DNA of 47,743 nucleotides from Methanobacterium sp. (lineage in GTDB: Archaea > Methanobacteriota > Methanobacteria > Methanobacteriales > Methanobacteriaceae). Each line of letters opens with the position of its first letter. The stretch's first letter is position 1. The translations under genes were made by a program, and so were the position numbers. Below the pieces are notes generated by a model. That model did not search any database. It was not told the DNA's origin and saw only the letters and a list, made by a program, of their open reading frames with translations. Shown here piece by piece: positions 7,714 to 16,494 of the stretch. The stretch spans positions 1 through 47,743 of the forward strand of contig JAQVTJ010000001.1 in assembly GCA_028700095.1 (NCBI GenBank), written 5' to 3'.

Positions 7714-9729
7714 TTAGATATCTCCAATACTACTTTCCAAGATTTTTGTCCAAATCTTTTCATAGAATCTGGGCACTGAGAAAAATATTGTTGGTTTAAC
7801 TTGTGGTAAGCTCGTCTCAAGATCTTTAAAATTTTCTAAAAAATACAGATACAATGGAGCCGGAGCATAATATGGTGAATATGTACCTAAAATACCTTCA
7901 ACCACGTGATTCATAGGTAAAAATGAAAGATATGAAATTTTCTTATTTCTATCAGCCCATGGTGGCATGGAAGATATATATTCTGCCATCCATCTTAAAT
8001 TGCCATGGGTGAATGAAACACCTAGAGGTTTTCCAGTTGTTCCTGATGTATATCTTATAGTTGCAATATCATCAAAATTAACAGGTGCAAATATATTATT
8101 AGATTTCTTTGCATTTTTGTTTCCTATAAATTCTTTCCATGATAAAATATTAGATGGAATTTTAATATTCTCATTACAGAAGGATATAATATAATTTCCT
8201 AATTTCATATCATTTAAAGAAGTTAATAAATTTGGAGCGCCAATAAATATTATTTTCGCACCACAATCCTTTATTATTTCATTAATTTCATTTACTGGAC
8301 TTGTATAATATATTGGAACATTTACAGCACCTACTAATCCAATAGAAATATCTAATATAAGATATCGGGTGGAATTAAATCCTATGACTGCAATTTTATC
8401 ACCGGGATTGATTCCAAGATTTTTAAGAGATCTTACTCCTTTTAAAATATCATTTATAATATCGGATTTTTTTCTTTTAAGAAATTGCCCCTCTACAATA
8501 TCATAATATTGTACAGGTCTACTTTTACTTTTTAACCTAAATAAGACTTGTTCATGAACTGTGCGTTGTGACCTATGAAAAAAACCATTATAAATCGCAT
8601 AATCAAGTATTATATGCATAAATTTCTTCAATTGTAGTGTGTAGGATCCGAGAAATTTCTGTGTATTATCTCTTGAAAATTTTCTATCTTCATTCATATA
8701 AGGTGCAAGTTCAACTATGGTTTTACCTAGACCCTCAGAATTTTGGCCTAGATACTTTAATATAGTTACAATTTTAGGGTTTAAAAGAGAAATAGGCAGA
8801 AAAAAGGGTTTGGAAAGCTTTATATTCATATTAGTTAGGGTCCAATCTTGAATATAATATAAAAAATCTTCTATTGTAGGAAGAGAACTGTAAGGAGCTG
8901 TAAGATGGAATGTTTTATTTTCTGTGTTTTTATCAAATGTTAATTTCACAACAGATTCAGCAACATAATCCACTGGAACAATATTAAGTTTAGAATCCTT
9001 AGAAACAGGTAATAAATGTAATTGGTTATTTAGATAGAGACGTATAAGAACATAAATAGTATTAAAAGTTTTAATATAACCTGTTTTAGAATCACCAATA
9101 ATCATTCCAGGTCGAAATATTGATACGGGTAGATTAGAATTTCTTACCTTTAATTCTCCTTCATATTTACTTCTTTCATAGTTACTTAAAAATCCATATT
9201 CATCTGTAAGAATATCTTCAAATATAATATCCTTTTGACCACCTGCAACATAAGCTTTGGATAAATAAGAGAATCGTTTAATGTCATGGTTTTTATTAAT
9301 ATCCTCTGCAAATTTAAGTAAATTCAAAGTTCCTTGTACATTAACTTTTCTAAGATCATCTAATGGCATATTTAATCGTATATCTGCTGCAGCGTGGATT
9401 ATATGGGTTATATTATTTAGTAAAAAATTATATTCATAAGAATTTAATCCAAGGTTTTCTTTTGTAATATTTCCATTAACTAAATATATTTTATTTTCAT
9501 CTATATTATCATCATTAACTTTTTTTATTCCCTTAATCTCTTCTATTAACTCTGGAAATTCCCACCATACCCTGGTTAGATGTTTGTAGGCATCATCATA
9601 ATTTTTTCCCCTAACTAAAACTACTATATTAACATTATATTTTTTTATTAATTGCTGAGCAATTTGTGTGCCTAAAAAACCAGTTGCTCCAGTTAAAAAA
9701 ATAATATCCTTCAAATTCCCACATTCCAT
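7714..9729 (-). CDS. Thioester reductase-like SDR fused to acyl-adenylate synthetase N-terminal half
   Basis: Two domains. Residues 8-380 are an extended short-chain dehydrogenase of the thioester/fatty-acyl reductase type: GATGFLG NAD(P)-binding motif at residues 15-21 and catalytic YxxxK at Tyr184/Lys188. Residues 390-671 are the N-terminal part of an AMP-binding ligase, with the A3 loop TSGTTGKP at 561-568 and FLPMNH near 603. Translation ends at TAA 7714-7716, in the middle of the ligase fold, and the rest continues in another frame (6878-7699). The order reductase-then-ligase is the reverse of carboxylic acid reductases, and no carrier domain is visible. The start overlaps the upstream gene by 19 bases. 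Likely reaction: activate a carboxylate and reduce it to aldehyde or alcohol. Confidence 0.82.
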   Translation of the reverse strand: MECGNLKDIIFLTGATGFLGTQIAQQLIKKYNVNIVVLVRGKNYDDAYKHLTRVWWEFPELIEEIKGIKKVNDDNIDENKIYLVNGNITKENLGLNSYEYNFLLNNITHIIHAAADIRLNMPLDDLRKVNVQGTLNLLKFAEDINKNHDIKRFSYLSKAYVAGGQKDIIFEDILTDEYGFLSNYERSKYEGELKVRNSNLPVSIFRPGMIIGDSKTGYIKTFNTIYVLIRLYLNNQLHLLPVSKDSKLNIVPVDYVAESVVKLTFDKNTENKTFHLTAPYSSLPTIEDFLYYIQDWTLTNMNIKLSKPFFLPISLLNPKIVTILKYLGQNSEGLGKTIVELAPYMNEDRKFSRDNTQKFLGSYTLQLKKFMHIILDYAIYNGFFHRSQRTVHEQVLFRLKSKSRPVQYYDIVEGQFLKRKKSDIINDILKGVRSLKNLGINPGDKIAVIGFNSTRYLILDISIGLVGAVNVPIYYTSPVNEINEIIKDCGAKIIFIGAPNLLTSLNDMKLGNYIISFCNENIKIPSNILSWKEFIGNKNAKKSNNIFAPVNFDDIATIRYTSGTTGKPLGVSFTHGNLRWMAEYISSMPPWADRNKKISYLSFLPMNHVVEGILGTYSPYYAPAPLYLYFLENFKDLETSLPQVKPTIFFSVPRFYEKIWTKILESSIGDI

Positions 9730-11078
9730 CCATTTTTCTCTAAAAATTCCTTAAGTAGAACATGATTTTTCTTTGATTTCTTTAAATGTTCAATAAAACC
9801 TTTATTTATTTTATTATGATTATTTATTGGATTTTTAAAAAGATTATCAACACAGTTACTTAAATGATTCCAGATATCTTTATTTTCTTTGTAAATATAC
9901 TCTATAAAATATTCATCATACAATCCAAGATCTTTATATAATGTTTTAAGACGCAGGTCATGCCCAACTGCTATTTGGGGAATGCCTGCTTCAAGGGATA
10001 AAACAGCTGTATGGTACCTGGATGTTATAAGAAAATCAATATTTCTTAATATTGCTATAATATGGGATGCATTGAATTTTTTTGATGAAAATATCCTTAT
10101 ATTTTGTGGATATTTCATTTTATTTACAATATTTTCTGCCAATGCTTCATCAAGTTCTTCCATACATATAAATATTATTTCCTTTTGATATGTTTCAATT
10201 ATTCTATCTGCTTCAGCTGCCCATTTAAAAGCTAAATAATTAGTTGCCCTTATTCTTTTAGCTGATCTAGAAAAATAATATGGCCATTTATAAAGATTTT
10301 TCCTAGAACCCCAGGGTCTTATTATAACTGGCCATAGATTAAAGTCAACAATTGCTATTCCAACAATATCTGTTTTTTTGGAAGATTTTTCTTGTTTCCA
10401 AATTTTTTGTATTGTATTATATTCTTCAGATTGTGGTTGGAATATAAATGCACTATCTGCGGTATGTTTAATAGGGGCGGTTACACCTATTTTTTTTAAT
10501 TTTCCTGCTGCATAAGATGTTCGTGTAATTATAAGATCAGTTTTACTAGCTTCTCTTTTGACTAGGTATTTGTTTAAATATGATAAATCTCCTGTGTCCA
10601 CAGAATATGCTATGCATGGTATATTTAATGAATGTACACATCTTGTTGTCCATAAAAATGCCCAGAGAAGTGTTGATGTCCAGGTATCCATATAACAACT
10701 GCCTTCAACTAACAGAACAAGATCCTGGTCTTTGACAAGGGTTTTAATTGCAAAGAAAAAGATTGAAGGTACAGGCACTATAATTAATTTGGAATCTTCT
10801 TTAATATATCTGCGAAGGTTTTTTTCATTTAATGTAGGGATGGTAATTTGCACATCTGATCCTAAAACTTTTCTAATATCTTCAATTATTGATATAAGTC
10901 TTATTTCAGAGCCTGTGTTGTTTGCACCATTATAACCCATTAACATAACTTTATAAATAATTTTATTTTGAAACCCTCCATTTTTATAGGTGTTAAATTT
11001 TATTTGTGAATTTTCTTCCATGTTCTTATTTCCATCCTTATTTTTTTTGGAAGTAGTATTTTCCTTTGAAACATACAT
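9711..11078 (-). CDS. Polysaccharide pyruvyl transferase family protein
   Basis: About 455 residues with the PF04230 fold features: an N-terminal GYNGANNTGSEIRL glycine loop near residue 50, a central DTGDLSYL segment, and ISSKKFNASHIIAIL then SRYHTAVLSLEAGIPQIAVGHD near the C-terminus, the usual donor-binding end of CsaB-like enzymes. Family members transfer pyruvyl groups onto cell-wall sugars, but many homologues have other donors. The first 45 residues are polar and low in complexity; a start at the ATG encoding MEEN about 20 codons in is equally plausible. It is the first gene of the minus-strand operon and overlaps the reductase gene by 19 bases, which suggests modification of a surface glycan or lipid. 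Confidence 0.8.
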   Translation of the reverse strand: MYVSKENTTSKKNKDGNKNMEENSQIKFNTYKNGGFQNKIIYKVMLMGYNGANNTGSEIRLISIIEDIRKVLGSDVQITIPTLNEKNLRRYIKEDSKLIIVPVPSIFFFAIKTLVKDQDLVLLVEGSCYMDTWTSTLLWAFLWTTRCVHSLNIPCIAYSVDTGDLSYLNKYLVKREASKTDLIITRTSYAAGKLKKIGVTAPIKHTADSAFIFQPQSEEYNTIQKIWKQEKSSKKTDIVGIAIVDFNLWPVIIRPWGSRKNLYKWPYYFSRSAKRIRATNYLAFKWAAEADRIIETYQKEIIFICMEELDEALAENIVNKMKYPQNIRIFSSKKFNASHIIAILRNIDFLITSRYHTAVLSLEAGIPQIAVGHDLRLKTLYKDLGLYDEYFIEYIYKENKDIWNHLSNCVDNLFKNPINNHNKINKGFIEHLKKSKKNHVLLKEFLEKNGWNVGI

Positions 11079-11310
11079 TTCTTATGAACATTGTTTTGGG
11101 TTATATTGTGTTTTTGGAAATTTATTTCAAACTAATATATATGGATATAGTATGAAATTTTGTTTATTTTATTATGATTTTTATGTTTCCAATTTTTTAT
11201 TTTTATACAAAGTTCATAAAATGAGTTTACAAAGTAAAAAAAAATATTATGTGTATTATACTCAAAATAGTAGTTAATAAAAATAATATTTAATTACAGT
11301 GAAGTTGGGC

Positions 11311-11332
11311 TTAAATATAAATATATAATTGA
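11311..11332 (+). promoter_or_regulatory. TATA-box-like element upstream of the ACT-domain gene
   Basis: An AAATATAAATATATAA stretch lies about 25-40 bases before the ATG at 11351, with no clear ribosome binding site after it. This fits an archaeal promoter giving a short-leader or leaderless mRNA. Confidence 0.4.
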
Positions 11333-11350
11333 TTAATAAAAAATATCATT

Positions 11351-12007
11351 ATGAAAGAGGTTGCCATAAACATCAAAGCCCAGAATAAACCAGGGGTATT
11401 GTATGATATAACTGATATGATAGTTAAATCTGGGATAAATATTTCGTATACTCATCTTTTCATAGAAAAAGATGGATGTGCATCTATTTATATGGAATTG
11501 GAAGATGTGGAGGATATACAAAGCCTTGTAAAGGATATAAATATCCATGAAAATGTTGATAATGTTAAAATTCACCGTTCTCTAAGTGAGATATATGGAA
11601 AAAGAATAATAATTATTGGTGGAGGTGCTCAGGTAGCACAAGTTGCACAAGGTGCAATAACTGAAGCAGACCGTCATAATATCAGAGGAGAAAGGATAAG
11701 TGTAGATACTATTCCATTAATTGGTGAATATGAACTTGCAGAAGCAGTTTCAGGTGTTGGACGGCTTTCAAGAGTTGGTGCTCTGGTTTTAGCTGGTTCA
11801 CTTATGGGTGGTAGAATAAGTACTTGTATTGAAAAAATAAAAACTGAACAAAATGTAATTGTTATAAGTCTTAATATGCCTGGGAGTGTAACTGAAAAAG
11901 CAGATCTTGTAATTACAGATCCTGTTCAAGCAGGTGTAATGGCTGTTATGGCTGTAGCTGAAACAGCAAGTTTTGATATAAAAAAATTAGGAAGAAAGAA
12001 ATTTTAA
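11351..12007 (+). CDS. ACT domain protein with DUF5612
   Basis: A 218-residue methanogen protein. Residues 1-80 form an ACT small-molecule-binding domain (KPGVLYDITDMIVKSGINI is the characteristic start). Residues 85-218 form a second domain (RIIIIGGGAQVAQVAQGAI, then VGALVLAGSLMGGRIST), matching the DUF5612 C-terminal domain. The glycine-rich GGGAQVAQVAQGA looks like a nucleotide or phosphate-binding loop. ACT domains usually sense amino acids, so a regulatory role is likely, but the ligand is unknown. It is a single transcription unit, divergent from the accessory operon, with its stop overlapping the end of the convergent small gene by four bases. Confidence 0.78.
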   Translation: MKEVAINIKAQNKPGVLYDITDMIVKSGINISYTHLFIEKDGCASIYMELEDVEDIQSLVKDINIHENVDNVKIHRSLSEIYGKRIIIIGGGAQVAQVAQGAITEADRHNIRGERISVDTIPLIGEYELAEAVSGVGRLSRVGALVLAGSLMGGRISTCIEKIKTEQNVIVISLNMPGSVTEKADLVITDPVQAGVMAVMAVAETASFDIKKLGRKKF

Positions 12008-12327
12008 AACCCACAAAACATTTCTTTCCTTTTTTTTTTATACATGTGTTCCAATGTTTTAATAAGCCTTTCTGCTGCTATTTTTATTTCAGGATCCTCA
12101 ATTTTTTCACTTTTAGCTATTTTAAATGCCATTTCCAGTACTTTGGGAACATCGTCTGCTGAGATATTTTCTGTCATGTTAACATAGCTTTGTTTAGGAT
12201 CTTCTTCTGGTTCAAACTTTTTCTCAGCCATTGTATCTAGCATCATTCTACATTCTTTCATTAAACCTGGGTCATCCTTCATTGTTTCACATTTAACTCT
12301 AAATTCTTGGTTTTTTTTCTCATCCAT
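12004..12327 (-). CDS. Small conserved protein, paralogue A of a tandem pair
   Basis: About 107 residues, highly charged and alpha-helical, with no known domain that I recognise. It shares a clear pattern with the neighbour at 12497-12778: CET near residue 15, a C-xxx-LD-x-M segment, D-x-KQ-x-Y-x-x-M and a helical K/R-rich end. Start chosen at ATG 12327 because GAGGTG is positioned just upstream; the GTG at 12336 is part of that site. A lysine-rich tail (KKKRKEMF) suggests contact with nucleic acid or membrane, but this is only a guess. Convergent with the ACT gene, overlapping it by four bases. Confidence 0.7.
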   Translation of the reverse strand: MDEKKNQEFRVKCETMKDDPGLMKECRMMLDTMAEKKFEPEEDPKQSYVNMTENISADDVPKVLEMAFKIAKSEKIEDPEIKIAAERLIKTLEHMYKKKRKEMFCGF

Positions 12328-12496
12328 TTTGAACACCTCATATATAATATGTTCTTCAGTGAATTTATATTTTTAGTGAAACCCCAATAGTGTTATACAG
12401 TGTTTGATAGGCTAATTTACAAAAATTAACAGTTTTTAATTATATAAAAAAAAATGGATTAAGTTATATTTAATAATAAATTTATGGAAATAATTA

Positions 12497-12778
12497 TTAA
12501 CTCATTTCTATTGCTCTTATAATCCTACTTGCAGCATTTTTAAGTTCAACATCCTTTATTTCTCCACTTTCTCTAACTTTTAATGCCATTACAAGCACTT
12601 TAGAAAGATCTTTAGGAGTAAGGTTATTTGTCATTTTAAGATAGGTTTGTTTGGTATCATCCTCTAATTCCACATCTTTTTCTTTCATCATATCCAAAAG
12701 CACTTGACATGAACCCATAACTGTTGTATCATCCAGGGTTTCACATTTTTTTATTAGCTCTTCTGCTTTCTTTTCCAT
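12497..12778 (-). CDS. Small conserved protein, paralogue B of a tandem pair
   Basis: About 93 residues, acidic to neutral and helical, paralogous to the gene at 12004-12327 (shared CET, C-xxx-LDMMxEK, DxKQTYxxMT and a closing AAxRxIxxxE pattern). The GGTGA site four bases upstream favours the ATG at 12778; an ATG at 12793 is the alternative. The aligned starts (MEKKAEE and MDEKKNQE) support this choice for both copies. The 169-base spacer to its paralogue is AT-rich and may hold a separate promoter. No function can be assigned; a tandem duplication in place is the simplest origin. Confidence 0.7.
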   Translation of the reverse strand: MEKKAEELIKKCETLDDTTVMGSCQVLLDMMKEKDVELEDDTKQTYLKMTNNLTPKDLSKVLVMALKVRESGEIKDVELKNAASRIIRAIEMS

Positions 12779-12998
12779 AAAATCACCATTCATAATATGT
12801 TACATGGATTTATATCTTTTATGTTTTAATTTAGACATTTATTATCAATTAATATAATTCTATTTTCAATATAAAACCAAAAATTCTATATTAGAAATGA
12901 ATTATACATATAATCTAAAGAAAATTAAATATAAAAAAAAAATAATTTTTTTCATAAAAAGAGAGTATTTAAAAAAAATATTAGAGGTGTATAGTAAA

Positions 12999-13325
12999 AT
13001 GTCCAATGAATTAGTGGGAAAGATGGTGAAAGTTGAAAATTTAATAGATTATCAAGAAAATTCAGTTGTTAGTCGTGAGATCATTAGAAAAGAAACTGGA
13101 ACAGTTACAATATTCGCTTTTGATAAAGGAGAAGGGTTAAGTGAACATACAGCTCCATTTGATGCTATGGTACAAGTAGTTGATGGTAAAGCAGAAATTA
13201 TAATTTCTAATAAAAGTCATATTGTAGAAAAAGGAGAGATGATTATTATGCCTGCAAATGATCACCATGCATTAAAAGCAGTTGAAAGATTTAAGATGAT
13301 ATTAACAATGATTAGATCCAACTAA
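12999..13325 (+). CDS. Cupin domain protein
   Basis: A 108-residue single-domain cupin. The first cupin motif is seen as SEHTAPFDAMVQVVDGKAEI (a His in the HT pair and a Gly-rich turn) and the second as IMPANDHHALKA with two consecutive His, giving candidate metal ligands. The substrate is unknown; small cupins of this kind are common in methanogens and often act as sugar or small-molecule binding or isomerase proteins. The open frame goes back to 12897, but that extension is Lys/Ile-rich and non-coding in character; GAGGTG at 12984-12989 marks the ATG at 12999. An oligo-T stretch follows the stop. Confidence 0.82.
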   Translation: MSNELVGKMVKVENLIDYQENSVVSREIIRKETGTVTIFAFDKGEGLSEHTAPFDAMVQVVDGKAEIIISNKSHIVEKGEMIIMPANDHHALKAVERFKMILTMIRSN

Positions 13326-13365
13326 AACATCCTCTTTTTTATTTTTTATTATATTCAAAAATAGT

Positions 13366-14166
13366 TCACCCAATATAATATTCACATATTTGTGAATAAT
13401 TACATGCACGGCATTTTTTAGGGTTTTTCAATACTTCAGGAACATGGCCATTATATAATATATCTGAAAGTTCATTGTACACTTTTAAGAATCTTTCCCT
13501 GAGCCTTGTAGTTATTAGAATTGGTTTTTTAAATCCTAATGTTATATAATTAATAAAACCTACAAGTACTTCTTTATTGAACTCATATTCCATTAAAAGA
13601 GCATATGCAGTTAATTGTAAAGCATCAGAATCCCATACACCCTTTAATGGTGGTAAACTTGTTTTAAACTTAATTGGATAATAAACCCCATCAATAATCT
13701 CTATTTTATCTATCTTTCCTAAAAGCCCATCTTCCTTATCTACTATTATAAATTCATTTAAACATGGTGGAAAAAGCATGTCCACAGCATCAGAACCTGT
13801 AATTCCATTATTTAATATTTTCTGAACTTTTATAGATATTAACCATGAGTTGAGTTTCAGATCTTCTTTTAAGTTTTGATATTTAATTATTAGGTCATCA
13901 TTGTTTATTTCATCTTCAAATTTTGTATAAATAGATTCCAAATATTCTGGAATATCCTTGAAAATTTCTTCTAATATTTCTTTAAATTGTATCCTACCCT
14001 TTAAAGTCCATATATTTCTTTTTAATATTTCCTCAAAACCCCTAAATGCTTCTCGAGACAATTTATATGCTATAATTGAATTGTTATATGTTTCTGAATT
14101 ATCAAATTCAATATAAACCATTAATGGACAGTATAAATATTCTCTTATAAGGGATACTGTTATCAT
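13366..14166 (-). CDS. Solitary Cas4/RecB-like protein
   Basis: A 266-residue protein of the Cas4/Dna2 PD-(D/E)xK nuclease family. Visible: an N-terminal Cys (YLYCPL, residue 12), the GKID motif with its Asp, a DALQLTAYALL segment (the QxxxY motif), and a C-terminal CRACxxxxxC cluster, together the usual four-cysteine iron-sulfur site. The expected acidic residue two before the catalytic Lys (E/DxK) reads Lys instead (PIKFK), so the nuclease may be impaired. No cas1, cas2 or CRISPR repeats are nearby. It stands alone between a convergent cupin gene and a 294-base spacer. The family is fairly sure, activity is not. Confidence 0.72.
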   Translation of the reverse strand: MITVSLIREYLYCPLMVYIEFDNSETYNNSIIAYKLSREAFRGFEEILKRNIWTLKGRIQFKEILEEIFKDIPEYLESIYTKFEDEINNDDLIIKYQNLKEDLKLNSWLISIKVQKILNNGITGSDAVDMLFPPCLNEFIIVDKEDGLLGKIDKIEIIDGVYYPIKFKTSLPPLKGVWDSDALQLTAYALLMEYEFNKEVLVGFINYITLGFKKPILITTRLRERFLKVYNELSDILYNGHVPEVLKNPKKCRACNYSQICEYYIG

Positions 14167-14460
14167 ATTTACACCACATTAATATATTTTATTATTATTG
14201 TATTAATAATAAATAAATTTATTTGACAAAAAAAAATAGGATATCAAAAAAATAAAGAAAATAATTAATTCCATATAAAATATAATCAGATCCAAAAATA
14301 TTACCTAATAATAATGGTTTGATATCTTTAGATTTGTAATGTTTTCAGAGTTTTATCTCATCTACAATATTATGTTTTTTTTATAAAACTATAGATGGAT
14401 TTCAGAATTAATGGATAATATATTCTAAACCTTTATTTTTTAAGTTTTTCTATTTAATTG

Positions 14461-15486
14461 TTAAATATGTAGGTTTAAATTCTTTAATTTAATATATTCT
14501 CCAATAGATTCTCTTGTTGTTCCAATCACAAGCCTATAACTTACATCTTCTCCAATAACCTTTTCAAGTTTGCCTCGGGCTATTATATGTTCATTTTCAA
14601 TTGCTTGGCCTGCATAGGTATGTGTATATGAAGCAATTTCTGTTATAGGTACATTTAATCCTTTAATTATTTTTACATCTTTAATTTGGTATATTGCAGG
14701 ATTATCATATGCTGCCAGTGCATTTTTAACAGTGCACTCGATTTCAACCCATCCTACAGGTTCATATTTAACTGCATTATAACTTCCTTTAATCTCATCC
14801 CAGTCTCGAGTTTGAAGGATATCAAATAATATACCATCTAAAGTACCTCTGTTATGTTTGCGATTTTCATACCATCTAAACTCTTCATAACTTAAAGAAT
14901 TATCTTTTATCCTTTTTTTGTAAAGATGCTCCCAATATTTTCCTTCAATACCTTTAAGTGGACCATTTTCCTTTTTAATCTCTGCAAATGCTTCCATAAT
15001 CTTCCTATGATTTTTAATGCCATAAATAACAAAGTCCATATCTGATATGTTTTGATTGTATAATCCTGGAAGTATTGATCCTGATATGCCTATTTTATCA
15101 TAACTAATCCCAGTTCTTTCATGGAATATATTTGCAAGTTTTGTAACGTTATTTAGAAGTTTATCTCTGTTTGAAGATTCTAATATTTCTTTAAGACGAT
15201 ACTCTGGCTTTAATATTTGTTCTATTTTCTTAGTTGGCACACCCATCATCAGAACATTTGTAATATCACAATCAAAAAGATATTCAGGAAAATTCTTCTC
15301 TAAAAATTGGTAAGCTTGTTTTGAATCTACTTTAGAATATTTTCTTCCATTTAATGAACGATCTCCATTTTGGTCTGGTATGTATCTTAAAAATGAAATT
15401 ATCCGATCATTAGGATGTAGATATGTTGTTGTTGCAAAGAACAGATCATCGGTGGTATGTATAAAATCTCGGGGTCTGGCTCTCAT
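14461..15486 (-). CDS. Predicted nucleotidyltransferase (Pol beta superfamily)
   Basis: A 341-residue archaeal protein. The nucleotidyltransferase core is the ISGSILPGLYNQNISDMDFVIYG segment near residues 133-155, with the GS helix turn and the DxD metal-binding pair. A third Asp candidate lies further on (ILFDILQTRDWDE). The N-terminal 100 residues (RARPRDFIHTTDDLFFAT) are typical of a methanogen COG2413-like group of unknown role. It is monocistronic, flanked by AT-rich spacers. The substrate (RNA end, protein or nucleotide) cannot be deduced. Confidence 0.65.
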   Translation of the reverse strand: MRARPRDFIHTTDDLFFATTTYLHPNDRIISFLRYIPDQNGDRSLNGRKYSKVDSKQAYQFLEKNFPEYLFDCDITNVLMMGVPTKKIEQILKPEYRLKEILESSNRDKLLNNVTKLANIFHERTGISYDKIGISGSILPGLYNQNISDMDFVIYGIKNHRKIMEAFAEIKKENGPLKGIEGKYWEHLYKKRIKDNSLSYEEFRWYENRKHNRGTLDGILFDILQTRDWDEIKGSYNAVKYEPVGWVEIECTVKNALAAYDNPAIYQIKDVKIIKGLNVPITEIASYTHTYAGQAIENEHIIARGKLEKVIGEDVSYRLVIGTTRESIGEYIKLKNLNLHI

Positions 15487-15864
15487 GGATTAATTTAACT
15501 ATATACAACATTATTAAATATACTAGTTTTAAAATTAGATAATATAAAAAAAAAATAAATTAATATATTTTTTTTAATAAACTATCTGTTTTCTTTATGT
15601 TAATACAGAATTTTTATGATTATATTTTATTATAAATTGCTTAAACTCCATAATAATATCTGTAAATATAAATATTAAATAGGTTTTAATTGTTTTAAAT
15701 TATTTTAAAGGAACTTATAACTCTTTAAACAAATTATAAAGAAATAGACTAGTGTATGGTGTCTTAAAATATTTGGAAAACATTTATTAAATTGTAAAAT
15801 CTATTATAAATAAGCATTTAGTATAAATTTTTTTTATTTAATAAAAATTTTGGACATGGAAGCA
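15487..15864. other. Non-coding spacer, AT-rich, with promoter-like element
   Basis: Divergent spacer between the nucleotidyltransferase and DUF366 genes. It is nearly all A and T. A TATTATAAATA box at about 15802-15812 lies some 45-60 bases upstream of the DUF366 start and is a reasonable archaeal TATA box. I see no repeat or RNA gene. Confidence 0.4.
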
Positions 15865-16449
15865 ATGAAACACTTGAAACTTGAAAATGGAAAATGTTAT
15901 GATGGAAGCCAAATCCAACCTATGTGGGCTTTTAGAACATTTGGTATTAAAGATTCATCTATTATAAGTTGGGTTGGACCAATGAAAATTGAACCTGATC
16001 ATTTAGTGGATTTTGAAGATGCGGGTCTTGAAATAAAAGGAAACAATATGTTACATTTTATTGTTGAACATTTTGATGTTCAACCTGCTAATATTAGCAT
16101 CTGTTACCATAGACAACGAATTCTTGTAATGATTATAAAAGACATACTACAAGAATTTGGAATATTTACATCAAGAAGTGGGGATGATCTTTACATTAAA
16201 AACATACAAACAGATAAAATAGGAAAATTATCAGTTTCAATTGCAACTTGTTCAATTAGTAGTATGAAAATCCATTTTGCAATGAACTTAACCGAGAATG
16301 GAACACCTAAAAATATAGAGGTTGCAAGTTTATTTGAATTTGGTTTAAACAATGAAGATATATCCAAGGTCACTGAAAAAATCTGTGAAAATTATATAAT
16401 GGAAATTAATTCCATTACTAAAGATATAAGTAAAACAAAGGTATTTTAA
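15865..16449 (+). CDS. DUF366 family protein
   Basis: About 195 residues, matching the archaeal DUF366 (PF04017) pattern: YDGSQIQPMWAFRTFGIK at the start, VGPMKIEPDHLVDFEDAG, then FIVEHFDVQPANISICYHRQR. The function is unknown. It lies 45 bases before queD and queE and may be co-transcribed with them, which makes a role in pterin or deazaguanine metabolism worth considering. The frame has a TTG at 15850 and ATGs at 15856 and 15865; I chose 15865 because homologues start with MKHL-like residues, but this is uncertain. The family call is good. Confidence 0.78.
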   Translation: MKHLKLENGKCYDGSQIQPMWAFRTFGIKDSSIISWVGPMKIEPDHLVDFEDAGLEIKGNNMLHFIVEHFDVQPANISICYHRQRILVMIIKDILQEFGIFTSRSGDDLYIKNIQTDKIGKLSVSIATCSISSMKIHFAMNLTENGTPKNIEVASLFEFGLNNEDISKVTEKICENYIMEINSITKDISKTKVF

Positions 16450-16494
16450 ACTAAATATTTTTAAGTTTATATTAGAAAAATAGAAGGTATTTGA

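Noticed and set aside
10990..11277. 95-residue ORF on the + strand
   Set aside because: Antisense to the pyruvyl transferase start and then AT-rich spacer; composition (Phe/Tyr/Lys) is of non-coding DNA.
12897..12998. N-terminal extension of the cupin ORF
   Set aside because: Lys/Ile-rich translation of spacer; GAGGTG and the ATG at 12999 give the true start.
13366..14166. Possible CRISPR locus near the Cas4-like gene
   Set aside because: No repeat array and no cas1, cas2 or effector genes in the window.
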